This document shows positions 16,046-25,019 of a DNA stretch of 64,000 nt, one piece after another; positions within the stretch are counted from its first letter, which is position 1, and each line of letters starts with the position of its first letter. This DNA comes from RDXT01 sp033765305. Its GTDB lineage: Bacteria > Bacteroidota > Bacteroidia > J057. The position numbers and the translations under genes were made by a program. The DNA is taken from assembly GCA_033765305.1 (NCBI GenBank), contig JANRID010000049.1, positions 14,379-78,378 on the forward strand, written 5' to 3'. The notes under the pieces were generated by a model. That model ran no database searches and was not told where the DNA came from. It saw only the letters and a program-made list of their open reading frames with translations.

Positions 16046-17614
16046 ATGCTCCGTACTTCCTTCTTCCTCCTGCTGGCACTGGCCCTGCTGGGCTCCTGCT
16101 CCGAACCCAGGCAGCCGGCCGTCCCCATGGATCTGGCGCAGCATGCCCTGATCCCGGTTCCTGCCTCGCTCACCGCGACCGGCTCCTCTTTCGCCCTCAC
16201 GGCCCGCACCAGCATCTATGTGCAGGCCGGCAGCGAAGAACTGGCCCGCACCGGCGCCTATCTCGCGGATAAGCTCCGCCCCGCCACCGGATTCCCCCTC
16301 CAGGTCCAGAATGCAGCCCAGGCACCCGGCGCCGGGCATATCTACCTGAAGCTCGACCCCGCTGCTGCAGGCCTGGGCGAAGAAGGCTACGAACTGGCCA
16401 TTACCGAATCGCTTGTCACCCTCAGCGCAGCCCAGCCCGCAGGCGTCTTCCGCGGCGTGCAGACCCTGCGGCAGCTCCTGCCTGCGTCCGTCGACGCAGC
16501 CAGTCCGCAGCCCGGCCCCTGGAACCTGCCCAGCGGCACGATCCGCGATGTGCCCCGCTTCGGATTCCGCGGCTCCATGCTCGATGTCGCCCGCCACTTC
16601 TTCGGGGTGGACGATGTGAAGCGCTACATCGACCTGATGGCCTATTATAAGCTCAATGTGCTGCACCTCCACCTCAGCGACGACCAGGGCTGGCGCATCG
16701 AGATCAAGTCCTGGCCCAACCTCACCGCACATGGCGGCAAAACCGAGGTGGGCGGCGGCGAAGGCGGCTTTTATACCCAGGAGCAGTACAGCGACCTGGT
16801 CCGCTACGCCGCCGAGCGCTATATCCTGATCATTCCCGAAATCGACATGCCCGGCCATACCAACTCAGCCCTGGCCTCCTATCCCGAACTCAACTGCAAT
16901 GGCAAAGCGCCCGACCTGTACACGGGCACCAACGTCGGCTTCAGCACCCTGTGCACGGACAAGGAGATTACCTACAAGTTTGTGGATGATGTAGTGCGCG
17001 AACTGGCAGCCCTCACGCCCGGCCCCTATATCCACCTCGGCGGCGATGAAAGCCATGCGACGAAGAAAGAGGACTACATCCCCTTCGTCAACCGGGTGCG
17101 CGGCATTGTACAGCAGCACGGGAAGACCATGATCGGCTGGGATGAAACGGCGCAGACCTCCGTGGACAGCACCTCGGTGGTGCAGCTCTGGGCCAGCAAG
17201 GAATACGGGCTGGAAGCCGTGCGCAAAGGCGCGCCGCTGATCATGTCGCCCGCCAACCGCGTGTATCTCGACATGCAGTACGACTCCACCTCGCGCCTGG
17301 GCCTGCACTGGGCCGGCTATATCGAAGTGGATACCGCCTATCTCTGGGACCCTGCGGACCTGGTGCCCGGCATCGCTGAGGCCGATCTGCTCGGCATCGA
17401 GGCGCCGCTCTGGTCCGAGACCATCGACTCCATGGACGACATCGAATACCTCGCCTTCCCGAGGCTGATCTGCTATGCGGAGATCGCCTGGTCGCCGAAG
17501 GCAGGCCGGAATTGGGACAGCTTCAAGCCCCGGCTGGCCGCGCACGGCCCGCGCCTGCGCGCGATGGAGGTGGATTTCTATCCCTCCGCACGGGTTCCCT
17601 GGGTACAGAAATAA
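16046..17614 (+). CDS. Beta-N-acetylhexosaminidase lipoprotein (GH20)
   Basis: 522 aa. A lipoprotein signal (LALLGSC) gives an envelope-anchored enzyme. Residues about 35-165 form the GH20b N-terminal domain and about 175-500 the GH20 catalytic TIM barrel: GFRGSMLDVARHFF and KLNVLHLHLSDDQGWRIEI are family signatures, EIDMPGH marks the next strand, and the catalytic Asp334-Glu335 pair is in LGGDESH. It releases terminal GlcNAc or GalNAc from chitin oligomers, glycoproteins or peptidoglycan fragments by substrate-assisted catalysis. A promoter lies just upstream and a strong hairpin follows the stop. There is no adjacent SusCD, so it is not part of an obvious polysaccharide-utilisation locus. 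Confidence 0.95.
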   Translation: MLRTSFFLLLALALLGSCSEPRQPAVPMDLAQHALIPVPASLTATGSSFALTARTSIYVQAGSEELARTGAYLADKLRPATGFPLQVQNAAQAPGAGHIYLKLDPAAAGLGEEGYELAITESLVTLSAAQPAGVFRGVQTLRQLLPASVDAASPQPGPWNLPSGTIRDVPRFGFRGSMLDVARHFFGVDDVKRYIDLMAYYKLNVLHLHLSDDQGWRIEIKSWPNLTAHGGKTEVGGGEGGFYTQEQYSDLVRYAAERYILIIPEIDMPGHTNSALASYPELNCNGKAPDLYTGTNVGFSTLCTDKEITYKFVDDVVRELAALTPGPYIHLGGDESHATKKEDYIPFVNRVRGIVQQHGKTMIGWDETAQTSVDSTSVVQLWASKEYGLEAVRKGAPLIMSPANRVYLDMQYDSTSRLGLHWAGYIEVDTAYLWDPADLVPGIAEADLLGIEAPLWSETIDSMDDIEYLAFPRLICYAEIAWSPKAGRNWDSFKPRLAAHGPRLRAMEVDFYPSARVPWVQK

Positions 17615-17632
17615 GCTGATTGTCAGAGCGTA

Positions 17633-17666
17633 AAGCGCCGGGCTCCGGAAAGGGGGCCCGGCGCTT
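17633..17666. terminator. Bidirectional terminator between the GH20 and S41 genes
   Basis: A 14-bp stem (AAGCGCCGGGCTCC against GGGGCCCGGCGCTT, one G-T pair) with a 6-base loop lies between two convergent genes. Only short T runs flank it. Confidence 0.65.
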
Positions 17667-17688
17667 GGCGCAGGAGGGCCTGCGGGCC

Positions 17689-18714
17689 TTACTGCCTCAG
17701 CTCTTCGGCTGCACGCTCCAGCACCGCATCTGTTCCCTGGCGGATGCCTTCCCGGGTATTCTGGATCCGGATATCCGGCGCAATCCCGACGCCTTCGCAG
17801 GACTTCCCGTCGAACATCCGCACTTCCTGCGTAGCGATGGTGTAATGCCACCCGTTTGCCAGTTCGCCGCTGATCATGGTGGAGGTTGCGCCGTTGGTCG
17901 TATCGCCGATCAGCAGCGCCTGCGGCAGCGCCCGGAACGCCATTACGGCCCGCTCCCCGGCGCTGATGGTGAAACGGTCGGTCAGCACCGCCAGCGGTTT
18001 GTCCCAGAAGGGCCCGCTCTGGCGGAGGGTCCAGCTGTACCAGTCCGTAAAATCCTCCGGTCCGCGTCCGTTTTTGGTTCTGGAGCTGAAAATCAGCCGG
18101 TCCTCGGCAGTCAGCCTGCCCATATTGGAGAAGGCATAGGTGAAATCGCCGCCCTGGTTGTGCCGCAAATCCACGATCAGCCCCTTGGCGTCCTCATAGC
18201 GGTCCAGCAGTTCCGGCATGATATTCCAGTTTTCCCCTACATAATCGAACCATACGTAGGCAATGCCTCCCTCCAGCATCCCGTGGAGAAAGGCCCGGTC
18301 TTCGGCCAGCACGGATCCCGGCAGCAGATAGCGCGCCTGCACCGTCTGCAGATCGAAGAGGCTGTCGCCTTCCAGTTCGCGGAACCAGAAGTTGGAGCGG
18401 AACACCGGCCGGTCCGGTGCCGAAAGATTCACGTGGCCGTCGTCGAGCACGCCCAGCATGCCGGTGAGCGCCCGGTACAGCTCGCTGTCGCTGCTGGCTG
18501 GTGTCACCTGCGGACGGTAAACGGCATAGACAGCATCCCAGTCGATGCCGCGTGCCTCGAAAGGCGCATAGTGCGCATCGAAGGTGTGCCAGAGATGCTC
18601 GAAGATGGCTTCAGGGTCGCGGGCGGGCTCGGGTTCAAACAAAGGCTGGCAGGCGCTGGCCAGCCCTGCAAGCAGCAGGAGGCCGGTCAGCCGGAACAGG
18701 GAATACAGGCGCAT
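17689..18714 (-). CDS. S41-family peptidase lipoprotein
   Basis: 341 aa from the ATG at 18714. A lipoprotein signal (LLLLAGLASAC) is followed by an N-terminal helical part with the conserved LGVLDDGHVNL motif (about residue 95). The S41 protease core contains LIVDLRHNQGGD, the strand before the active site, and the catalytic Ser251 in TISAGERA. There is no evident PDZ domain between them, so this is a short, tricorn/C-terminal-protease-like member. It probably acts in the periplasm or at the outer membrane on unfolded or short peptides. A TATATTCT box on the minus strand (18736-18743) is a possible promoter element inside the short gap to the upstream gene, with which it may form an operon. 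Confidence 0.85.
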   Translation of the reverse strand: MRLYSLFRLTGLLLLAGLASACQPLFEPEPARDPEAIFEHLWHTFDAHYAPFEARGIDWDAVYAVYRPQVTPASSDSELYRALTGMLGVLDDGHVNLSAPDRPVFRSNFWFRELEGDSLFDLQTVQARYLLPGSVLAEDRAFLHGMLEGGIAYVWFDYVGENWNIMPELLDRYEDAKGLIVDLRHNQGGDFTYAFSNMGRLTAEDRLIFSSRTKNGRGPEDFTDWYSWTLRQSGPFWDKPLAVLTDRFTISAGERAVMAFRALPQALLIGDTTNGATSTMISGELANGWHYTIATQEVRMFDGKSCEGVGIAPDIRIQNTREGIRQGTDAVLERAAEELRQ

Positions 18715-18751
18715 GGCGGGAAAGATTGATGATGAAGAATATACCGGATGT

Positions 18752-19588
18752 TCAGGCACCAAACCGGTACCCGGCTTCGAGGTGGAGGTGCTGCTGCACG
18801 GAGCGCAGGGGCAGCGGCTGCGCATGGCGGATCAGCTGCAGCCTGCAGCCTGCGCCGAGGTCCCAGGCTTCCGACAGCCGGAAGCGGAGGCGTCCCGATG
18901 CAGTGAGCAGCTGGAGCTGATGCGGGCCCTCCAGAGCGCCGTCGGCCAGAAAGGCCAGCACGGTGCGCACAGGGTGATGGGAAAGGGTATTTTCGATGAA
19001 TGCATCGTCGTTTACGAGATAGGGCGAACGGGCGGTCCAGCTGAGCAGGGGCCAATGCAGGCTGGCATCCAGCACGCACCGCCTGGCGGGGCGCCATTCG
19101 ATGCCTGTCCAGGGTCCTGCGCCCAGCGCTGCGAAATAGCCGAACATCGAGAAGGGCCCGTTGGCATAATACAGCGCCTGCAGCAGCTGGCCGGCGGCGG
19201 CGCCTGTCCGCAGCGTGAGGCTGCCGCGGGTCCAGGCATGCGCCCATCCGCCCTCCAGTTCCACAAACGTAAAGCTGTGCGGACCGGTAGCATAGCGCTG
19301 CTGGCCGGGATTCCACCAGTAGGAGTACGGTGTCCGGTGCTGCGGGGCAAATCCTGCGTAGCGCAGGCTGAGCCAGCCCAGGGCGTTCCGTTCGCGTTCC
19401 CAGCCCAGCGCTGCGCCGCTCAGCGACAGGTTCCGGTGCACAAAGGGAGAGAAGATCAGGTCCTGCCGGGCCAGGGCGTTCAGGCCCAGGGAAAGCGAGA
19501 GGCGGTGCCGGGCGGCAGGCTGCTGTGCGGCGGCAGGCAGCCAGCAGCAGAGCGCCAGCCAGCCCGCGAGCATCCATCGGTACTTCAT
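18752..19588 (-). CDS. Predicted outer-membrane beta-barrel protein, unknown family
   Basis: 278 aa from the ATG at 19588 (a Met 11 codons upstream is also open but lies before the signal peptide). Signal peptide MKYRWMLAGWLALCCWLPAAAQ. The mature part shows alternating aromatic/hydrophobic strands (RLSLSLGLNALAR; LGWLSLRYAGFAP; HSFTFVELEGGWAHAW; SLTLRTGAAAGQLL) and ends ...HLEAGYRFGA, with the terminal aromatic-plus-small pattern of outer-membrane barrels. I recognise no specific family. It lies 37 bases upstream of the S41 lipoprotein gene on the same strand. Confidence 0.7.
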   Translation of the reverse strand: MKYRWMLAGWLALCCWLPAAAQQPAARHRLSLSLGLNALARQDLIFSPFVHRNLSLSGAALGWERERNALGWLSLRYAGFAPQHRTPYSYWWNPGQQRYATGPHSFTFVELEGGWAHAWTRGSLTLRTGAAAGQLLQALYYANGPFSMFGYFAALGAGPWTGIEWRPARRCVLDASLHWPLLSWTARSPYLVNDDAFIENTLSHHPVRTVLAFLADGALEGPHQLQLLTASGRLRFRLSEAWDLGAGCRLQLIRHAQPLPLRSVQQHLHLEAGYRFGA

Positions 19589-19729
19589 AGGAGCATTTTC
19601 GAGGGGTGAAAAGATGCCCAAACGACGCAGGATCTGGTGCCCCGGTTGCGGCGGCAGGATGCGCCGGGGGCTCAGGTATGCAAGATGCAGGCTGAAGTAT
19701 GGGAATTTCGGCCTGAAGCCGGAGGCCGC
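19589..19729. other. Short intergenic region without a gene
   Basis: 141 bases between the LytTR gene's stop and the start of the barrel-protein gene, both on the minus strand. It contains a weak inverted repeat (GGCCT/AGGCC near 19708-19726) but no clear promoter or T-tract. Confidence 0.3.
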
Positions 19730-20557
19730 TCAGCGGCTGATCAGCCAGGCTTTGAAGGCCGCCGCCTTCTTCTGGCTTACCAGCACCGGCGCGGGAAGCG
19801 GCGGGCGGAGGGTTACCTCCAGCTTGCCGTGCGCCGCCTGGGCAAATGCCGCGCAGGCCTGCCGCTGGGCGATGACCTGGCGGTTGAGCCGGAAAAACAG
19901 CTCCGCCGGCAGCATGGCCTCGAGCTCGTCGAGGGTATGCGGGATCAGCATCCGCTCCTGGCCGAAGGTGTACAGCCAGTACTGGCCCTCTTCGAGGCAG
20001 CAGTAGGCCATCTCGTGCGGCTGCACCGGCACCTGCCGGGAACCCTTGACTGCCAGAAGCGGCCCCGGCGGCGGCGCAGCCGGCCCGCGGGGTTCCGCCA
20101 GCCGGGCCTCTGCCTCCCGCAGCCGCACATACAGGTACCAGCAGAAAAAAGAGGCATTGATCATCAGGAGAAGCAGCAGGCTGACACGGTACTCGATCAG
20201 CAGCCAGCTGCTGCCCAGTAGGCGCTCGCCCAGCACATAGCGGAAATACAGGCTGTTGATGCCGAAGATCATCAGGGCAGGCAGGGCCATGCCCAGCAGC
20301 AACTGCAGCAGCAGGCGCTGCACGCTGTGGCGCAGCCAGTCGTAGCTGCGGTCCAGCCAGCTGCTGGCCCGCCCGGTCCACTCCCAGATCAGCAGGGTGA
20401 TGGCTGTGCCCGCCAGCAGATCCGGCAGGTAGCCTGGCTCCGTCATCAGCTCGAACAGCGGCTCGCGGCTGCCCAGCGCCTTGATCAGATGGGCTGCATA
20501 CAGTGCGCCCGCAAGCCGCAGCCCGTATGCACGGTAGGTATAGGAGGATGGTGTCAT
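19730..20557 (-). CDS. Membrane-anchored LytTR-family transcriptional regulator
   Basis: 275 aa from the ATG at 20557. At least three hydrophobic segments (about residues 45-62, 83-103, 124-145; a weaker one at 10-27) form an N-terminal membrane part. A Pro/Ala-rich linker (about 155-170) leads to a C-terminal LytTR DNA-binding domain (about 175-270) with CLEEGQYWLYTFGQER, PHTLDELEAMLPAELFFRLNRQVI and KLEVTLRP, the typical strand order. Such membrane-LytTR proteins regulate nearby genes without a separate sensor kinase, possibly by sensing the membrane. No histidine-kinase partner of the LytS type is adjacent. It follows a hypothetical gene on the same strand by 48 bases. Confidence 0.85.
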   Translation of the reverse strand: MTPSSYTYRAYGLRLAGALYAAHLIKALGSREPLFELMTEPGYLPDLLAGTAITLLIWEWTGRASSWLDRSYDWLRHSVQRLLLQLLLGMALPALMIFGINSLYFRYVLGERLLGSSWLLIEYRVSLLLLLMINASFFCWYLYVRLREAEARLAEPRGPAAPPPGPLLAVKGSRQVPVQPHEMAYCCLEEGQYWLYTFGQERMLIPHTLDELEAMLPAELFFRLNRQVIAQRQACAAFAQAAHGKLEVTLRPPLPAPVLVSQKKAAAFKAWLISR

Positions 20558-20605
20558 GGCCTCAGCAATTCGGATTCTGCCGGCGCCGGTGGCTGGCTGC
20601 ATGGA

Positions 20606-21073
20606 TTACCCCGGCTCCCATTCCAGGATCAGCTGCCCGCCTTCGGCAAGGGCTTCCCACCTGTCGAGCAGTTGCCTGTAGGCACCCAGCATGGCCCGGA
20701 TCTGGCCCTCCTGAAGAACTACGGAATAATCCGGCGCATGCACCGCCAGCTCCTGCCCGGCAAGCTCCGCGAACTGCTCCTCCGTGCAGGCGCCGCCCGC
20801 CAGCGACTGCAGCGCGCGGGCAAGAATCTCCGCCGCCATCGACTCCGGAGGCAGGCTGCGGATCACGTGCTTATCCGAGAGCTGACCGACCGTAAAGCCC
20901 ATGCCGAGGTGCCCGTAAAAACCGCGCTGCATGCCCAGATGCCGTTCTACGACATAGTGTGCAAGATCGTGGCCGGGCAGCTGCGGCCCCAGATCAGCCA
21001 GTTCCGTGCTGCCGTCGCGGCGCAGAAAGGCCATGCGGTTGCGGCTGCTGCCGCGGATGAGGGTAATACGCAT
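20606..21073 (-). CDS. Conserved-looking cytosolic protein of unknown function
   Basis: 155 aa, no signal peptide or membrane segment. The N-terminal half is beta-rich and contains LPGHDLAHYVVERHLGMQRGF, an HDxxHYxxE arrangement that could bind a metal or simply be a family signature. The C-terminal half (about 75-145) is helical with an acidic tail ending in LILEWEPG. I cannot name the family. It precedes the LytTR regulator gene by 48 bases on the same strand, so the two may share a transcript. Confidence 0.6.
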   Translation of the reverse strand: MRITLIRGSSRNRMAFLRRDGSTELADLGPQLPGHDLAHYVVERHLGMQRGFYGHLGMGFTVGQLSDKHVIRSLPPESMAAEILARALQSLAGGACTEEQFAELAGQELAVHAPDYSVVLQEGQIRAMLGAYRQLLDRWEALAEGGQLILEWEPG

Positions 21074-21200
21074 ATCACAGCCATTGGTCCGGTGAAGTTC
21101 AGGGTTGTCCTGCTTTCATGCAAGCAGCCTGTGCCGCAGGAATCCGCCGAACCTCCCCCCGCCCGCAGCCGTACCAAGCGCAACACGTGCCATCTGCGAT

Positions 21201-21824
21201 ATGTACACCCCCCGCCACTTTCTCCAGCCCGACCACGGTCTTCAGCTTGATTTCATGCGGCGGCACAGTTTCGCCGCCCTGGTCACCACCGACGAAGCAG
21301 GCCGTCCGCATGCGACGCATGTGCCGGTCATGGTGGAGGAGCGCCCGGAAGGGCTCGGCCTGCTGTTTCACCTGGCCTGCGCCAATCCGCAGGCGCAGCA
21401 GCTCGACGGGCGCGAAGCCCTGTGCATCTTTTCCGGGCCGCATGCCTATATTTCCCCCAGCCTCTACGAACAGCCGCTGAGCGTGCCCACCTGGAACTAC
21501 ATCGCCGTGCATGCCTCCGGCACCGGCCAGCTCATCCGCACGGAAGCAGAGACGCTGGCCGTGCTGGAGCAGCTGATCCTCCAGACCTAGCCCGCCTACC
21601 TCGCACAGTGGGCCCAGCTGCCGGAAAGCTACCGGACTGGCATGGTGAAGGGCATCTCCGCGTTCCGGCTGATGGTCAGCGAGCTGCAGGGGAAGGAGAA
21701 GCTCAGCCAGAACCGGAGCCCCGCCGAACGCGGCCGCATCATCGAAGCCCTGGACGCCAGCCCCGACAGCGCAGCGCGGGAAATTGCAGTGCGGATGCAG
21801 GAGCGGGAAGCAGGCGGCGGGTAA
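21201..21824 (+). pseudogene. PaiB-like FMN-binding negative transcriptional regulator, interrupted by an in-frame TAG
   Basis: From ATG 21201 the frame gives the N-terminal two thirds of a PaiB-family protein (MYTPRHF, FAALVTTDEAGRPHATHVPV, IFSGPHAYISPSLY, VPTWNYIAVHASG) and stops at an amber codon at 21588-21590. Translation beyond that codon in the same frame continues the family (PAYLAQWAQLPESYRTGM, then GISAFRLMVSEL and GKEKLSQNRS) to TAA at 21822-21824, giving about 206 residues if read through, the normal family length. Nothing else is missing, so a single G-to-T change in a Glu codon (GAG to TAG) would explain it. It could be a young pseudogene, a truncated product or a sequencing error. 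The family binds FMN in a split-barrel fold. Confidence 0.85.
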
Positions 21825-21829
21825 ACATA

Positions 21830-21855
21830 CAGGCCCCGTAAAAGTACGGAGCCTG
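21830..21855. terminator. Hairpin between the paiB remnant and the phosphatase operon
   Basis: Arms CAGGCCCCGTA (21830-21840) and TACGGAGCCTG (21845-21855), one mismatch, 4-base loop. It lies between convergent genes; on the minus strand it is followed by TATGTTT, a weak T-tract. Confidence 0.55.
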
Positions 21856-21882
21856 GAACAAGACAACTTTCGGGAATACTTG

Positions 21883-23427
21883 TCAACGCACCCGTTTCGC
21901 CGAATAGGTGTGTAAGGGCTTGCCAGTTTCTTCGATGATCTGGAAATGGATGGAGGCCAGCTGCCCCGGCTGCGTGGCGCCCTCGGTGCTGACGCGCACG
22001 AAGCCGCCTGAGGGTTTTTCTTGTATATAGGGCTGGCGGACTCTGCCTTCCGGATCGCTGGAATTGGGCTCGCCGGGCTTGCGCCCAAGGCGGGCATTTT
22101 GGGCCACGAAGGCACCCGTGCAAAACTCATGAATGCCGCTCGGATGAATCGAATGGTACTGCCAGTGGCGGTCGCCGTTGATAATGAATACCTGATCCCC
22201 TCCTAGCCCGTTCGACTGCAGCCAGCTGAAAAATGCATCTCCCTCATGGCGGTACCCGCCTATATCGGCATGGTTGTCGCGCTTGTCCAAGGTAATGGTA
22301 TCCCCCGGCAGGCGGTGATCATCCGGGCCTACCATCGGCGTCGGGGACACGATAATCTTGAATGTGGCATCGCTTTCTTTCAGGGTACGCTTAAGCCAGG
22401 CCAGTTGTTCCGCACCCCACAGGGACTTATCTGGCCCGTCAGGGCGCGATAGCGGCGTGCGGTGTTCGCGGCCCTCTGTAAACCAGATCTGGAGATCTTG
22501 ATTGACCCGGTGGGTGCGGTAATTCACCATACTGGGATCTACTGGGAAGGTAATGGGCACTTGCTCCCGGAAGATATATTTCCCCAGCCAGTTGGAAGGC
22601 TCAGTGAAATACTCGTTTGTGGTATCACAGTCATTATTCCGGAAATCATGGTCATCCTTGGTCCAGTAGGTTGGGACCTGCGCAAGGAAATTCCGGGTGC
22701 GGGGAAAGGCAAATAACCTGTGCCATTTCGCGCGCATCTCCTGCTCGGTTTTTGCACGCTGCTCTTTAGGCACATCGTAGTATACGTTGTCACCGTTTCC
22801 AACCCAGAATGCAGCCGGATACTGCCGCAGAATGACGTCAAATGCAGGATAGCCGAGGGCGCTGTCCTGCGGGGCTGCGGGTACTGCCCATGGATTCCGT
22901 TCGCCTGGATTCGCCAGCGGCACCAACCCAAGGAAGCGTTCGTAATTCATGCAGCTCGCTACGATAAAGCTGAACGGTGCAGTGGAAAGCGTATCGGGCA
23001 GGGTGCTGAAAGTGGCAATCGGGCCTTTGCCGGCTGAAGATTGCAGCGGCCCATATACCGCCCGGTAATAATACCGGGTACCTGGCTTCAGGTTGGCAAC
23101 GAGCGTCTTCAGGATATAATCATTCTTCGAATTCGCCGACAGCCATTCGGTTTTATACGCATTGGCAAAGGATGAGTCCTCGGAAACTTCGAAGTACCCA
23201 TCTGCCCGGAGGCCGGCTAAATCCTGGCCGACCAGATCGAATGAGGTATTCAGCCGGGCATGCAGAATAATTGAATGCTGATCCGGCTCGCCAGCTATGT
23301 AATAGGGAGTCATCGGCGAGGCCGCCGCCGTATGGGATTGCTGCGGCGATGTGCAGCGGGTCAGCAGCAGGAAGGAAAAGCTGTATGCCGAGCATACGAT
23401 CAGAAAAAGGCGCATTACATTAGTCAT
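21883..23427 (-). CDS. PhoD-like alkaline phosphatase/phosphodiesterase, lipoprotein type
   Basis: 514 aa from ATG 23427 (an ATG four codons later at 23415 is equally possible). The N-terminus has a hydrophobic signal ending LLLTRC, a near-lipobox. Residues about 45-135 form the N-terminal Fn3-like domain of PhoD proteins. The metal-site motifs follow: VASCMNYERF, GNGDNVYYD, TKDDHDFRNND and INGDRHWQYHS. These are the Asp, His and Asn clusters of the calcium/iron-dependent PhoD family, which removes phosphate from mono- and diesters outside the cell. It is the last gene of a four-gene operon. Its 5' end overlaps the stop of the preceding phosphatase gene by 8 bases, implying translational coupling. 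The operon is less GC-rich than the rest of the window. Confidence 0.88.
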   Translation of the reverse strand: MTNVMRLFLIVCSAYSFSFLLLTRCTSPQQSHTAAASPMTPYYIAGEPDQHSIILHARLNTSFDLVGQDLAGLRADGYFEVSEDSSFANAYKTEWLSANSKNDYILKTLVANLKPGTRYYYRAVYGPLQSSAGKGPIATFSTLPDTLSTAPFSFIVASCMNYERFLGLVPLANPGERNPWAVPAAPQDSALGYPAFDVILRQYPAAFWVGNGDNVYYDVPKEQRAKTEQEMRAKWHRLFAFPRTRNFLAQVPTYWTKDDHDFRNNDCDTTNEYFTEPSNWLGKYIFREQVPITFPVDPSMVNYRTHRVNQDLQIWFTEGREHRTPLSRPDGPDKSLWGAEQLAWLKRTLKESDATFKIIVSPTPMVGPDDHRLPGDTITLDKRDNHADIGGYRHEGDAFFSWLQSNGLGGDQVFIINGDRHWQYHSIHPSGIHEFCTGAFVAQNARLGRKPGEPNSSDPEGRVRQPYIQEKPSGGFVRVSTEGATQPGQLASIHFQIIEETGKPLHTYSAKRVR

Positions 23428-25009
23428 GACGGTTGTAGGTAAGGGTCTTGAAAGGGAGCAGATCGGCGATCAGGTCTTCGGAATCCCGATCGGGAGAAAA
23501 GCGGAAAAAATGCACTTCTACCGTTCCTGGCGTAAAATCAGCCAGGACAAATCCATTTTCTTCCAGTGCTTCGATGTCCTGGGCAACATCCAGGCTTTTG
23601 GGGGGAAGGGGTTTGGTCCCTCTGTAGCCGGAAGGCCAGCCATCGGCGCCGAGGGGGCCGGCAAGGATAGATACGACCGGGTGAGCACTGAATTCCTCCA
23701 TATTGCTCCGTTGGATACGCGTAGCGCCGATCGCATGCAGATCGCCGGAGATCATCAGGGGGATTTTCCGCTGGTTGGCGGAAATTGCCCGCAAAATCCG
23801 GTCATGCTGGCTGTTCCAGCCGCTCTGCCAGTATGGCTTGTTCAGCTGATCTGTCAGCTTGCCTTCCACATTCAGATAATCCGGATACCATTCTCCCCAT
23901 TTTCCTGCAGTCCAGCCCATCGGAGTGGAAGGGATATTGACTGTGTGCAGCACTTCATTATCCTGCACCCGCCTGGAGATCCACCGTTCGGTTTCTTGCG
24001 GCACAAACTGGCCTGTAGGCCCTTTGAGCGAGAGAAACCGGCGGCAGTCATACATCAGCAGCTCGGCGAGGCGGCCATAGCGCAGGGTGCCGAAGCATTC
24101 CGACACGCCTGGCGCTTTATCGCCTGCAGAAGATCCGCCAAGATTTGCTGGGCGGTTGTGGTCCGGCAAAAACTCCGGATAATACCAGCTTTGAAGGGTA
24201 CGGCTCAATTCCAGGTTGAACGGATCGGGCGGGAACGAAATAAAATAATCGCTTGCCTCGTCGTTTTCAAAATAGTCATGGTCGTCATGGAAGAAAAATA
24301 CAGGGGTAGACCGCAGGCGGGTGCTGTAGAGTGGCACGATCTGCGGGCCGGCAGCATCGCGAAGTGCAAGCTCATTCGGGGTGCCGACCACGGGTTTGTC
24401 CCGGTCAAACGGCATTGCCAGTTCTGGGGGCGCAGCTGAAAGCCCCTTGCGGGCGGCACCGTTGCCGCGCAGATCCCAATACACCTGATCGCCAATGGCG
24501 ATCAGGGCATCAGGCCGATATGAAAGGGCACGTGTAAGCAGCTTTTCACGTTTGGGGGACAGCAAGCGGCGGCCTTCATGGGCCCGGAGCCGGTCATGCC
24601 CCCCGGCGCAGGTGTAAATCAGCACGCGCAGGCGATCCGGAAGGTCTCCCGGCGCAGGAAATGTTTTCAGTTTCCAGCTGTCACAAAGCGGCTTCTTGCT
24701 TGCGGTCAGGGAAAGTTCGTATTCCGTAGCAGGCTGCAGGCCGGTCACATCGAAGGTCCAAAAAAAACCCTGGCTGTCGGTTTTTTGGCCATTCACCAAG
24801 GTGCGCCCCGCCGTGAGCACGGGAACGGCTTGTATCGGCTCACGCAGCGAAACCTTGATCAGAAAACGTTCATGATTGGCTGTAGGGAGAATATGGTCTA
24901 CCTGGCCGGCATTCCAATTCAGGTCATGCAGGCTGAATTCCGGCAAGGGGGGCATCCAAGCCAGGGCAGACATTGCCGCGGCATGTTTCACAAAGTCTCG
25001 GCGTTTCAT
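23420..25009 (-). CDS. PhoD-like alkaline phosphatase/phosphodiesterase with Tat signal
   Basis: 529 aa from the ATG at 25009, chosen because MKRRDFVKHAAAMSALAW is a twin-arginine signal (RRDFVK) and the residues before it run into the previous gene. An Fn3-like N-terminal domain (about residues 40-125) precedes the metallophosphatase domain: YTCAGGHDR, AIGDQVYWDLRG, FFHDDHDYFEND and MISGDLHAIGATR hold the expected metal ligands. Tat export is usual for PhoD because metals are loaded in the cytoplasm. It is a diverged paralogue of the next gene in the operon, whose signal is of the lipoprotein type, so the two enzymes may sit in different places. Ten bases separate it from the TonB receptor gene upstream. 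Confidence 0.88.
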   Translation of the reverse strand: MKRRDFVKHAAAMSALAWMPPLPEFSLHDLNWNAGQVDHILPTANHERFLIKVSLREPIQAVPVLTAGRTLVNGQKTDSQGFFWTFDVTGLQPATEYELSLTASKKPLCDSWKLKTFPAPGDLPDRLRVLIYTCAGGHDRLRAHEGRRLLSPKREKLLTRALSYRPDALIAIGDQVYWDLRGNGAARKGLSAAPPELAMPFDRDKPVVGTPNELALRDAAGPQIVPLYSTRLRSTPVFFFHDDHDYFENDEASDYFISFPPDPFNLELSRTLQSWYYPEFLPDHNRPANLGGSSAGDKAPGVSECFGTLRYGRLAELLMYDCRRFLSLKGPTGQFVPQETERWISRRVQDNEVLHTVNIPSTPMGWTAGKWGEWYPDYLNVEGKLTDQLNKPYWQSGWNSQHDRILRAISANQRKIPLMISGDLHAIGATRIQRSNMEEFSAHPVVSILAGPLGADGWPSGYRGTKPLPPKSLDVAQDIEALEENGFVLADFTPGTVEVHFFRFSPDRDSEDLIADLLPFKTLTYNRHD

Positions 25010-25019
25010 AGCAGACGGT

